A stretch of 57,531 nucleotides of DNA. It comes from AC-32 sp036265535 (GTDB lineage: Bacteria; Actinomycetota; Thermoleophilia; Gaiellales; Gaiellaceae). Below the pieces are notes generated by a model. The model saw only the letters and a program-made list of their open reading frames with translations. It searched no databases and was not told where the DNA came from. Of the stretch, positions 26,663 through 34,478 are shown piece after piece. A program made the position numbers and the translations under genes. The stretch is taken from assembly GCA_036265535.1 (NCBI GenBank), contig DATAOV010000083.1, forward strand, positions 1 through 57,531. Direction: 5' to 3'. Position 1 is the stretch's first letter, and every line of letters starts with the position of its first letter.

Positions 26663-27379
26663 GTGCGCCTGAGGCTAACGCTGGAGTACGACGGCAGCGG
26701 CTTCCGCGGATGGGCCGCTCAGCCGGGCTTGCGGACGGTCGAGGGCTCGCTGCAGGAGGCGCTGGAGCGCGTCTTCTCCGGCTGGTCCTCCCTGGCCGTC
26801 GCCGGGCGCACCGACACCGGCGTCCACGCGCTCGGGCAGGTTGCGTCCGTCGACGTCGACGGTGGCGCGCCCGCCGAGCGCGCTGCTACCGCTCTCAACG
26901 CGGCGCTGCCCGACGACGTGGCCGTGACCGCCGCCGAGGAGGCGCCGGCGGACTTCCATGCGCGCCACTCGGCCCGGGCGCGGAGCTATCGCTACCGGGT
27001 CTACGGGCGGGCAGCCCGCTCCCCGTTCGAGGCCAACCGCTCCTGGTGGTACCCGCACGCGCTCGACGAGCAGCGGCTGGCCGAGTGCGCCGACCTCGTG
27101 CTCGGCGAGCACGACTTCCGTGCGTTCACGCCGACCGAGACGCAGCACGAGGTCTTCACCCGCACGATCGAGTCCGCGACCTGGCACCGGCGCGGCGACG
27201 CGCTCGAGCTCGAGCTCACCGCCGACTCGTTCCTGCGCCACATGGTGCGGACGCTCGCCGGGACGATGCTGGAGCGCTCGCCGGAGGAGTTGGCGGCGCT
27301 GCTCGAGGGCCGCCAGCGCGCGGAAGCCGGCACGACGGCACCGCCGTCGGGGCTCTACCTCGTCTCGGTCCGCTACTAG
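26663..27379 (+). CDS. truA: tRNA pseudouridine(38-40) synthase
   Basis: TruA makes pseudouridine at positions 38-40 of the anticodon stem-loop of many tRNAs. The 238-residue protein begins at GTG 26663 (MRLRLTLEYDGSGFRGWAAQ), the canonical start. The catalytic Asp lies in AGRTDTGVHALGQ. Further blocks are HARHSARARSYRYRVYGR and FLRHMVRTLAGTMLE. truA often follows rplQ; here the VIT-family gene has been placed between them in the opposite direction. Its stop shares CTAG with the convergent kinase gene. Confidence 0.97.
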   Translation: MRLRLTLEYDGSGFRGWAAQPGLRTVEGSLQEALERVFSGWSSLAVAGRTDTGVHALGQVASVDVDGGAPAERAATALNAALPDDVAVTAAEEAPADFHARHSARARSYRYRVYGRAARSPFEANRSWWYPHALDEQRLAECADLVLGEHDFRAFTPTETQHEVFTRTIESATWHRRGDALELELTADSFLRHMVRTLAGTMLERSPEELAALLEGRQRAEAGTTAPPSGLYLVSVRY

Positions 27380-28791
27380 AACCGGTAGGAGCGGCCGCGG
27401 CTGAGGAAGAACCCGTGGCCGCTGCGGTTCCGGCAGCGGAGGCCGACGCTCCTCGAGAGACACGTGAGGGCGCCTCGCGACCAGCGCTCGCCGTACCGGA
27501 GCACCCGCGCGCTCTGCTCGATGGCCGAGTCCCCGGCGCAGACGACGCTCGCCCGGCCGGTCGCGCCCATCGAGAAACCGACGGCCCAGTCGAGGTCGCA
27601 TGACGCCGGCCGAGGCGGTCGCGGCCGCACGCCGCTGCGAATGTCGCAGCGGAGGCTCGAGCCGGAGACGCAGCCGATCGTCCCCGAGGGAGTTCGGAAC
27701 GCCACCACGCCGAGGGGGGCGGTCGTGCTTGCCGCCGCGGTGACGGTCCTGGTCTCGACGGTCGTGGATGTGTCTCGCGTTCCCAGCAGCGCGGCCGAGG
27801 CAATCCCGGCGCCGATCAGGAGGCCGGCGGCGGCCGCAGCAGCAGGGCGGGCGATCCCTGCGCGACGGCCCGGAGGCGCATCGCCCGAATCGTCTCCCGC
27901 TCCCGGCGCTGCCATGACGCGGGTCGGCTGCCCTGGGGCGGCGCCTTCGTCGCCGAATGCCTCGCGCAAGGCCTGCACGAGCTCGCCGCAGGTTCTCTGC
28001 CGATCTGCGGGGTTCTTTGCCAGCGCTTGTATGAGAGCGGCGTCGGCCGCGGGCGGCAGGCCGGTTCGCACCTCGCTGAGCGCTGGCGGCTCGTCACGCA
28101 TGTGTGCCCAGAGGACCGCGACCTCGGTCTCTCGCTTGAACGGAGGTGTGCCGGCGAGGCATTCGAAGAGGACGCAGCCGAGCGCGTAGATGTCGGCCCG
28201 CCCGTCGACCTGCCGTCCTTCGATCTGCTCGGGCGCCATGTAGTCGATCGTCCCGACGAACTGGCCAGTCCCTGTGATGCCGGTGTGGGATTCGACGTGC
28301 TTGGTCAGGCCGAAATCCGCCAGGTACGCATGGTCTCGGCCTTCGGCGCCGCTCTCGACGAGGATGTTGGCCGGCTTCACGTCCCGGTGGATCATCCCGC
28401 GCGCGTGGGCGGCGTCCAGGGCGCTCGCGACCTGTGCGCCGAGACGCAGTACCCGGTCCGGTGGGAGGAGCTCCTCGCCGGCGGCCAGCGCCTTGAGATC
28501 CGGCCCTTCGACGTAGCGCATCGCGATGTAAAGCACGCCTTCGGCGTCGCCGGCGTCGTAGATCGGGATGATGTGGGGATGCGCGAGCGAGGCGGCCGTG
28601 CGGGACTCGCGGACGAACCGCTCGCGAAAGCTTTCGTCCTCGGCAAGCTCGGCCGAAAGCAGTTTCAGCGCGACGGTGTTTCCGAGCCGTGGATGCTCGG
28701 CTCGATAGACGACGCTCATGCCACCGCGCCCGCGGAGAGCCTCGATCCGGTATCCGGCGAAGACAGTGCCTATTCGCGGTGTGGCTGCCAC
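27376..28791 (-). CDS. Transmembrane Ser/Thr protein kinase with Cys-rich extracellular domain
   Basis: A 471-residue PknB-type kinase. The catalytic domain covers about 14-275, with a Gly-rich loop GRGGMSVVY, Lys43, HRDVKPAN at 135-142, DFG at 159-161 and the activation segment GTIDYMAPEQ. One transmembrane helix (about 316-337) leads to an outer domain with six cysteines (374, 382, 398, 418, 444, 453). This outer domain begins FRTPSGTIGC and looks like the DUF6636 type. The GTG start at 28791 has AGGAGGG 4 nt upstream, unlike the divergent partner. All catalytic residues are present, so it should be active. The signal sensed outside the cell is unknown. Confidence 0.93.
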   Translation of the reverse strand: MAATPRIGTVFAGYRIEALRGRGGMSVVYRAEHPRLGNTVALKLLSAELAEDESFRERFVRESRTAASLAHPHIIPIYDAGDAEGVLYIAMRYVEGPDLKALAAGEELLPPDRVLRLGAQVASALDAAHARGMIHRDVKPANILVESGAEGRDHAYLADFGLTKHVESHTGITGTGQFVGTIDYMAPEQIEGRQVDGRADIYALGCVLFECLAGTPPFKRETEVAVLWAHMRDEPPALSEVRTGLPPAADAALIQALAKNPADRQRTCGELVQALREAFGDEGAAPGQPTRVMAAPGAGDDSGDAPPGRRAGIARPAAAAAAGLLIGAGIASAALLGTRDTSTTVETRTVTAAASTTAPLGVVAFRTPSGTIGCVSGSSLRCDIRSGVRPRPPRPASCDLDWAVGFSMGATGRASVVCAGDSAIEQSARVLRYGERWSRGALTCLSRSVGLRCRNRSGHGFFLSRGRSYRF

Positions 28792-28823
28792 GAGCCCTCC
28801 TGGCGCAGTGCCCTGATTGACTC

Positions 28824-28829
28824 TATTCT
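28824..28829 (+). promoter_or_regulatory. Leaderless -10 element of the soluble kinase gene
   Basis: TATTCT lies 6 nt before the ATG at 28836, with no Shine-Dalgarno sequence, in the 44-nt gap between the two divergent kinase genes. It predicts transcription starting at the ATG. Confidence 0.5.
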
Positions 28830-28835
28830 CGCCCC

Positions 28836-29681
28836 ATGTCCGGCGGGCCCGCCGTGACTGAGCTCGAAACCGGCGGCCGCCTAGGCCCGTATCGCCTCGG
28901 CGAGGTCCTGGGCGAAGGAGGCGTAGGCATCGTCTTCAAGGCGGTGCACGAGACCGACGGGAGGGTCGTCGCGCTCAAGGTCCTGCGAGCCGAACTCTCG
29001 GCGGACGAGACGTACCGCCGACGCTTTGCCCGCGAGGGAAGGATCGCGGGAGGGCTGTCGCATCCCCACCTCGTCCCGGTCCTGGACGCGGGCGAGGCAG
29101 ATGGTCACCCGTATCTGGCCGCCCGCTACGTCGAAGGTGTCAGCCTTGCGGAGCTGCTCGACGAGGGCCCACTCCCCGTATCGGCCGTGCTCCGAATCGT
29201 CGCTGAGGTCGCGACCGGGCTCGACGCCATTCATCGGGAAGGGCTCGTCCACCGCGACGTGAAGCCGCGGAACATCCTGCTCGACGCGTCCGGAACCTCG
29301 TTTCTGACGGACTTCGGACTCGCGAAGGGAGCGGCGGCGACCGTGCTGACGAGGCCGGGCTATGTCGTGGGCACCCTCGACTACCTGTCGCCCGAGGTGA
29401 TCAAGGGCGACGTCGCAGGGCCACCCGCAGATATCTACGCCCTCGGCTGCGTGACCTACGAGTGCGTGGCCGGCCGGCCCCCGTTCGCAGGAGGAAGCTT
29501 CGTCGAGACGACGCTCGCGATCCTGGAAGAGGAGCCACCTGACCCATGCGCCGAGCGGGAGGACCTGCCGCCGGATCTCTCGTTCGCCGTGCTCCAAGCC
29601 CTGGCGAAGCCGCCGGCCGACCGCCCCGCGACCGCGGCGGCCTACGCGCTCATGTTGCGGGTCTCAGCGCGACCGGGCTAG
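28836..29681 (+). CDS. Soluble Ser/Thr protein kinase
   Basis: A 281-residue PknB-type kinase consisting of the catalytic domain only. It has a Gly-rich loop GEGGVGIVFKA, Lys48, HRDVKPRN at 139-146, DFG at 159-161 and GTLDYLSPEVIKGD. There is no transmembrane helix and no sensor domain, so it is probably cytosolic. It is transcribed away from the membrane kinase across a 44-nt gap, and the two catalytic domains are similar, suggesting an old duplication. The mRNA is probably leaderless. Its last 18 nt overlap the end of the convergent XRE regulator gene. Confidence 0.93.
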   Translation: MSGGPAVTELETGGRLGPYRLGEVLGEGGVGIVFKAVHETDGRVVALKVLRAELSADETYRRRFAREGRIAGGLSHPHLVPVLDAGEADGHPYLAARYVEGVSLAELLDEGPLPVSAVLRIVAEVATGLDAIHREGLVHRDVKPRNILLDASGTSFLTDFGLAKGAAATVLTRPGYVVGTLDYLSPEVIKGDVAGPPADIYALGCVTYECVAGRPPFAGGSFVETTLAILEEEPPDPCAEREDLPPDLSFAVLQALAKPPADRPATAAAYALMLRVSARPG

Positions 29682-30023
29682 CTCGGCCCGGAGTTCGTCG
29701 ATGGCGCCCGCGAGCCGGTCGACCTCGGCGGCGATCTGGAGAGCAGCGGTCTCGATCCTTCTCGCTGCGTCCTCGAGCGGCGCGCCGCCGCCGCTCGACG
29801 GCGGTTCCGTGCTTCCGCCGACGAAGTAGCTGACCGGCTTACCGGTTGCCTGGGCTACGCGGCCCAGGACATCGAGGTCGGGGGTGGTGGCTCCCCGCTC
29901 CCAGCGCGAGACCGTGATGGGCTCCACCTCCACCTGGGCGGCCAGGTGCTTCTGCTTCCAGCCCTTCGAAGCGCGAGCCGACCGGATCCTCTCGCCGAGT
30001 TGTGCCTTCTCGTTCGCCACCAT
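29664..30023 (-). CDS. XRE-family helix-turn-helix regulator
   Basis: A 119-residue DNA-binding protein. The HTH_3/XRE domain spans about 8-62 (LGERIRSARASKGWKQKHLA ... ITVSRWERGATTPDLDVLGR). A linker rich in Gly, Ser and Pro leads to a helical tail (82-117) likely used for dimerisation. I use ATG 30023, which gives a clean domain start; ATG 30038 or GTG 30050 would add 5-9 residues. It diverges from the four-gene exported-protein cluster, whose promoter lies in the same 108-nt gap. It is therefore the obvious candidate regulator of that cluster and of itself. Confidence 0.88.
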   Translation of the reverse strand: MVANEKAQLGERIRSARASKGWKQKHLAAQVEVEPITVSRWERGATTPDLDVLGRVAQATGKPVSYFVGGSTEPPSSGGGAPLEDAARRIETAALQIAAEVDRLAGAIDELRAELARSR

Positions 30024-30026
30024 CTC

Positions 30027-30102
30027 AGCATACAGCATAGGACTACGCACGGTTAGCTGAATAAAGCATAGACTTGACTAATCAACTCCTGTCTAATACA
30101 CT
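30027..30102. promoter_or_regulatory. Divergent control region with promoter and repeated AGCATA
   Basis: On the plus strand TTGACT (30074-30079) and TACACT (30097-30102), 17 nt apart, form a good promoter for the exported cluster. TTGACTAATCAA (30074-30085), a TTGA-N4-TCAA inverted repeat, covers the -35. AGCATA occurs three times (30027, 30034, 30065); read on the minus strand two of these are TATGCT, possible -10 elements of the regulator. This AT-richer gap is a likely operator for the XRE protein. Confidence 0.5.
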
Positions 30103-30131
30103 TGCACAACAGCACTCGAGAAGGAGTCGCC

Positions 30132-30338
30132 ATGAACACCACAGCAGCTCGACAACGTACGCAGGAATTGGCCACGAGGGTCGGCGACGGCCTCGCCGTC
30201 AGCCTGTTCTGGCACCCGAGCGACGACTCGATCACGGTTTCCGTCGCCGACTCCTGCACCGGCGATCGCTTCCACCTCGCGGTCGCACGTGAGCGCGCGC
30301 TCGACGCCTTCTACCACCCGTTCGCCTACGCGGCCTAG
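30132..30338 (+). CDS. Small conserved-looking protein, 68 residues
   Basis: A 68-residue cytosolic protein starting at ATG 30132, with AAGGAG 5 nt upstream; an in-frame ATG 30 nt earlier would overlap the promoter start and is rejected. The sequence (DGLAVSLFWHPSDDSITVSV, DSCTGDRFHLAV, ending FYHPFAYAA) looks like a short beta-rich fold and resembles small uncharacterised proteins common in actinobacteria. I do not know a function. It is the first gene after the promoter controlled from the XRE divergent region, 13 nt before the lipoprotein gene. Confidence 0.75.
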   Translation: MNTTAARQRTQELATRVGDGLAVSLFWHPSDDSITVSVADSCTGDRFHLAVARERALDAFYHPFAYAA

Positions 30339-30351
30339 AGGGAGGAGACTG

Positions 30352-31542
30352 ATGTCGACTTCAAGCCAAGCTCTCGTGAAGAGAATCGTCGGCCTCGCGA
30401 GCCTCGCCGTTCTCGCGGCCTCGCTCGGGCTCGTGCTCGTCGCATGCGGGTCGGACCACCCGGTATCGGCCTCGCAGCCGCCGACCGGCTCGTCGTCGGG
30501 GTCGTGGCGCACGTTGCCTTCAGCGCCGGTCAGGGCTGAGGCCGGGGTGACAAGCGTCTGGACGGGCGACGAGATGATCGTCGTCGGAACGCATCCGGGG
30601 CCCGACGGGACGTTCATCGGCACCACTGATCTCGCCGCCGCCTACGATCCGGTGACGCGAGCGTGGCGGCGGCTCCCGACCCCGCCGAAGACCGAGAACT
30701 ACTGCCATCGAGGTGCCGTCTGGACCGGCAGGGAGATGCTCTTCTGGGGTTGCGGCCTCCTGGGGTTCGATCCGCTGAACGACCGGTGGCAGCGCCTTCC
30801 GCAGCCGCCCGCGGGTATGGGCATCGCCGTCTGGACGGGTCACGAACTGATCGGCTGGGGCGGCGGCTGCTGCGGCGACGCCAGCTCGGACGGCGCGGCT
30901 TACAGCCCGGCCACCGGCGCCTGGCGCAAGCTGGCGCCTTCACCGCTGGCGCCCGAGCAAGGGGCGCTCGGCGTGTGGACCGGACGCGAGCTGCTCGTCT
31001 TCGTCAGCGGCATCAACCCTGCCGACGGCAAGCCCTGGCCGGCTCGGCTCGCCCGCGCCGCCGCGTACGATCCGTCGACCGACAGCTGGCGACGCCTCGC
31101 ACCGATACCTGATCTAGGCGTTCGCTTCGGCGGCACTGCCACATGGGACGGGCACGAGATGCTGGTCGTGGGCGCCGGAGCGCGTGCGCGGTCCACGCTA
31201 GCTTACGACCCGGCGGCGAACCGGTGGCGCCGGCTTGCGTCACCACCCGTGGGCCGCTTGGACGCCAGGGCTGTGTGGACCGGCAGTCGGCTGCTCGTCT
31301 GGGGCTCGGAGACGGCGAGCTCGGCGTCACCCGTCGGGCTTGCCTACGACCCCCGTAGCGACCGGTGGTCACGGCTCCCCCGCGTACCGCTGCACGGCCT
31401 CGGTCAGACCGTCGTCTGGACCGGGCATGACCTGCTCGTCTGGGGCGGGGTAGTGCCGACGCCGGCCGGCACCAAGGCGCCGGTCCGGTACCTCAATACC
31501 GGAGTCGTCTTCACGCCGGCTCCCGAGAGGAGCGCACAATGA
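30352..31542 (+). CDS. Kelch-like beta-propeller lipoprotein
   Basis: A 396-residue exported lipoprotein. A signal peptide ends in the lipobox LVAC, with Cys32 as the lipidated residue; a Ser/Pro-rich linker follows. The body has repeated blades of the pattern AVWTG-E-LLVWGG followed by AYDP-T--WRRLP (for example YDPVTRAWRRLPTPP, YSPATGAWRKLAPSP, YDPSTDSWRRLAPIP). This is a kelch/galactose-oxidase-type propeller of about six blades. No oxidase copper ligands can be recognised. GGAGGAG precedes ATG 30352. It overlaps the next gene by 4 nt (ATGA), so the cluster is co-translated. Probably a binding or sensing protein on the outer face of the membrane. Confidence 0.85.
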   Translation: MSTSSQALVKRIVGLASLAVLAASLGLVLVACGSDHPVSASQPPTGSSSGSWRTLPSAPVRAEAGVTSVWTGDEMIVVGTHPGPDGTFIGTTDLAAAYDPVTRAWRRLPTPPKTENYCHRGAVWTGREMLFWGCGLLGFDPLNDRWQRLPQPPAGMGIAVWTGHELIGWGGGCCGDASSDGAAYSPATGAWRKLAPSPLAPEQGALGVWTGRELLVFVSGINPADGKPWPARLARAAAYDPSTDSWRRLAPIPDLGVRFGGTATWDGHEMLVVGAGARARSTLAYDPAANRWRRLASPPVGRLDARAVWTGSRLLVWGSETASSASPVGLAYDPRSDRWSRLPRVPLHGLGQTVVWTGHDLLVWGGVVPTPAGTKAPVRYLNTGVVFTPAPERSAQ

Positions 31543-32987
31543 AACGGATCTCGTTCACCTGCTGCGTCGCGGTCGCAGCCGCGGCGCTCGCGCAGTCCGC
31601 TGCGCCCGCGGTGCAGCCGTTGGCAGCTCACCAGGAGCCGCGAGGCATCGGCAACCTGGTCGCTCCGGGCGACCGCGTCGACATCGTCTACTCCGTCGAC
31701 ACACTGCGCGTCAGATCGCCCAAGGGCGCGCTCTACGTGCGCAACGATCTGCAACGGCGCTTCACCGAGCTGCCGCTGAAGCTCGAAGGCAAGACGACAC
31801 TTCGGGTGCGTGTGCCCGCCCGGCTGATCCGCGGGCACAAGCTCCTCTACTACACCGTGCTCCGTGAGCCCCGGAGCGGGCGCTCGGTGACGATCCCGGC
31901 TCGCGGAGCTGCGGCGCCTCAGTCGGCCATCGTGCTCGGGAAGGCGGTCGTCATCAGGCTCGGCACGCATCGTTTCGACCAACCGCGGTCGCCCGACGCG
32001 ATCGTCGCGCGTGCGAGCGCAGCGGACGTCGGGTTCGAGAACAACCAGGAATATCACTTCGGCCCGCAGACGTTTCTCGTCGGTCGGGACGGTTCGATCG
32101 TTCTTCATGACGGGCTCAAGCAACGGCTGCTCGTCTGGAAGGCGGGTCGGCCGGACTTCTTCGAGCGCTCGGTTTCGCTCCCGTTCTTCGCGGGTGCCAA
32201 CGACGTCGCCCTGGGGAGGGACGGGTCCTTCTACGTCGTCCGGGGCATGGGGAAGGGGCTGAGCTCCTACATGGCGCTCTCCCACTTGAGTGCAAGCGGC
32301 GAAGTCCTATGGCAGAACAGACTTGCCGGCGAGATCCGCGAGAGCGGCACCTTCATGCTTGGCAGCAACAGCCCACTTCGCGTGGGGCCGGACGGAACCA
32401 TCTACTGCCTGGCCGGCATGTTCGGCCTGCCCGGCGGCGAGCAAGGCTGGATGCCCGTCGCCACGCCTACCGGTCGGGCGCTGTCAACGGCCGCCCAGCG
32501 CCGCGGCACGCATTGGCCCTACCAGCCAGTCGCCGGCGGGCTTCGCTTAGTGTCCGAGGTGTACACGGCCAACGACACGGCCAAGGCCGACACGGCGCCG
32601 CACGAAGCTCGCTACGCCCTGGTCGATCGGCGCGGCCGCGTCGTTCGAGCGTGGCGGGTGCTCAGCCGGACCGACATCAACTTTGACAACACCACGCCCG
32701 AGCTCGTCGGCCGCGACCTGATTGTGGTTCTTGACGCCACGGCGCAGACTAGGGACGGGTTCAAATGGGAGCACGTCGTGCTACGGCTCGGGCCTTCCGG
32801 TACCCGCGAACGCTTCTCGCTCCCTCGTGCCGTCTGGGGCGACAGCGTGCTGTCCGACGTGCGCGTCGGCCCCGACGGGAAGCTCTACCAGCTCGCAACG
32901 TCACCGACGACCGGAGTCGTCATCAGCCGCTACTCGCTCGGTCCCACCCGCGCGAAGCAGTGGCACGAATGGAGGATGCAGCCATGA
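31539..32987 (+). CDS. Exported propeller-like protein of unknown function
   Basis: A 482-residue protein with an N-terminal signal peptide (MKRISFTCCVAVAAAALAQS). Residues about 40-130 form an all-beta segment. The rest contains NHL/PQQ-like blades: FLVGRDGSIVLHDGLKQRLL, NDVALGRDGSFYVVRG, PLRVGPDGTIYCLAG and VRVGPDGKLYQLAT, each with a V-x-DG-x-(I/F/L)-Y repeat. No catalytic motif is visible. It is coupled to the lipoprotein gene by ATGA and to the next gene by another 4-nt overlap, so all three exported proteins are probably made together. Confidence 0.8.
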   Translation: MKRISFTCCVAVAAAALAQSAAPAVQPLAAHQEPRGIGNLVAPGDRVDIVYSVDTLRVRSPKGALYVRNDLQRRFTELPLKLEGKTTLRVRVPARLIRGHKLLYYTVLREPRSGRSVTIPARGAAAPQSAIVLGKAVVIRLGTHRFDQPRSPDAIVARASAADVGFENNQEYHFGPQTFLVGRDGSIVLHDGLKQRLLVWKAGRPDFFERSVSLPFFAGANDVALGRDGSFYVVRGMGKGLSSYMALSHLSASGEVLWQNRLAGEIRESGTFMLGSNSPLRVGPDGTIYCLAGMFGLPGGEQGWMPVATPTGRALSTAAQRRGTHWPYQPVAGGLRLVSEVYTANDTAKADTAPHEARYALVDRRGRVVRAWRVLSRTDINFDNTTPELVGRDLIVVLDATAQTRDGFKWEHVVLRLGPSGTRERFSLPRAVWGDSVLSDVRVGPDGKLYQLATSPTTGVVISRYSLGPTRAKQWHEWRMQP

Positions 32988-34411
32988 AGCCACTCACTCT
33001 CTTTGCCGTACTCGCCTGCGCGCTCGCCTCAGCGACTTCGGCCACCGCAGCCTCGGGTGCGCCGCGTAACGACGATCGCGCGAACGCGACGGCGCTCGAA
33101 GGACTCCCGGCCACCGTCTCCGGCACGACGGTTGGAGCCACCGAGGAGGCGCGAGATCCGCGGACTTCCTGTGGCCGCGCCAGGGCCACGGTCTGGTACC
33201 GGGTGTCGGCTGGTTCCTCCGGCCGCCTCGTGCTCCGTTTCACCGCCTCCGGCAATCTCGATGCGATCGTCTCCGTTTACCGCGCGGTCCGGTCACGGCT
33301 CGACCCGCTGGTTTGCAACGCCACCGATGAGCGTGGCCGGGGTGGCCTCTCCTTCACGACCGCGCCGGGACAGAGCTACCTGGTCATGGTCGGGCGGGAG
33401 TCGAGCTCAGATGACGGCCCCTTCAAGTTCACGCTCTTCCGGCAGGAGCCGACCTCAAAGGGCCCGGGCGCACGCCTGCCGCAACGCGGCGTGAGCTCCT
33501 CGGTCGACGCGCTCTCGGACTTCGACGATGCGTGGTCGTTCTCGATGCGCGCGGGTGTCGCGTACCGGATGAACCTCTCGCCCGCTCGCGGGCGCTGCGT
33601 GACGCTGTCGGTCTTCAGGCCGGGCACCCGCTCGTTTGCCGGTGCGCAGCCGATCCATGTCCTTCGCTGCGGCGGCTACTTCACGTACACGCCCGGTATC
33701 GGCGGAGGCGGACGCTACACGCTGCTCGTGACCGGCACCGACGAACGCCCCGGGCGTCAGCGGTATCACCTCCAGGCTGCGCTCGCGGGCCCGGACGACA
33801 TGGCCCCCGGGCTGCCGATCCGGGACCTCGAGACTCGCAGGGGCTCGCTGTCCGGAACCCGCATCGACGTGGTCGATCTGTACCGCTTCCGGGTCGCCGA
33901 GCAGAGCGATGTGACGGTCAGGCTCGCCGGCCCTGCCTCGTCACACCTGATCCTGCTGAGCGAGACCGGCCGACGTCTCTCATCGTCAGGCAGCCCGGGC
34001 CCGCTCACCACGCGTCTCGGCCCCGGCAGGTACTTCGTCGCCGTCCGCGCAGAGTCGGGCGCGCGCGGCCCGTACCGCCTCTCGTTGCTCGAGCGTCGCT
34101 TCACGACGACGACCGTCCTCGCCGACGGCTCGCGGGTTGCGCACGTCTCCCCGGGGCGCTCGGTGGCGATCGGCGTGGCGGTCGATTTCAGCGCGGAGGG
34201 ATCCGTCAGGCTCCAGATCGATCGTTTCGACCCGCTCACTGGCTGGCACTTCTACAGGCTCTACCGGTTGCGTCTCGGCGGGAACGGGCGGACCGGGATC
34301 CAGTGGCGGCCACCCGCGATCGGACGCTGGCGCGTGCATGCCTCGTTCGGCGGGAGTCGCACCGCGAGCCCGAGCGTGGGAGGGACCGCGATGATCGTGG
34401 TCGACGACTGA
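32984..34411 (+). CDS. Exported protein with PPC-like beta-sandwich domains
   Basis: A 475-residue protein. I start it at ATG 32984, overlapping the previous stop (ATGA) and opening a signal peptide that ends near ATAASG. Three beta-sandwich units resemble bacterial pre-peptidase C-terminal (PPC) domains: about 27-150 (NDDRANATALEGLP, TVWYRVSAGSSGRLVLRFTA), 165-270 and 280-380 (DLYRFRVAEQSDVTVRLAG). A final beta domain follows. No protease domain is present, so it may be a binding or structural partner of the two propeller proteins. A 32-bp perfect palindrome lies after the stop. Confidence 0.8.
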   Translation: MKPLTLFAVLACALASATSATAASGAPRNDDRANATALEGLPATVSGTTVGATEEARDPRTSCGRARATVWYRVSAGSSGRLVLRFTASGNLDAIVSVYRAVRSRLDPLVCNATDERGRGGLSFTTAPGQSYLVMVGRESSSDDGPFKFTLFRQEPTSKGPGARLPQRGVSSSVDALSDFDDAWSFSMRAGVAYRMNLSPARGRCVTLSVFRPGTRSFAGAQPIHVLRCGGYFTYTPGIGGGGRYTLLVTGTDERPGRQRYHLQAALAGPDDMAPGLPIRDLETRRGSLSGTRIDVVDLYRFRVAEQSDVTVRLAGPASSHLILLSETGRRLSSSGSPGPLTTRLGPGRYFVAVRAESGARGPYRLSLLERRFTTTTVLADGSRVAHVSPGRSVAIGVAVDFSAEGSVRLQIDRFDPLTGWHFYRLYRLRLGGNGRTGIQWRPPAIGRWRVHASFGGSRTASPSVGGTAMIVVDD

Positions 34412-34427
34412 TTGCGCGACACGCGCC

Positions 34428-34459
34428 GCCAACCAGCGCGCAGCTGCGCGCTGGTTGGC
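34428..34459. repeat. Perfect 32-bp palindrome before ligA
   Basis: GCCAACCAGCGCGCAG (34428-34443) is followed directly by its exact reverse complement (34444-34459). As RNA it forms a 14-bp hairpin with an AGCT tip but has no T-run. It lies 16 nt after the exported cluster and 6 nt before the ligA -10, so it may act as terminator, operator or both. Confidence 0.7.
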
Positions 34460-34465
34460 CCTCGG

Positions 34466-34471
34466 TAGGAT
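34466..34471 (+). promoter_or_regulatory. Leaderless -10 element of ligA
   Basis: TAGGAT lies 7 nt before ATG 34479 with no Shine-Dalgarno site. The corresponding -35 position falls inside the 32-bp palindrome. Confidence 0.5.
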
Positions 34472-34478
34472 CGGCTCG

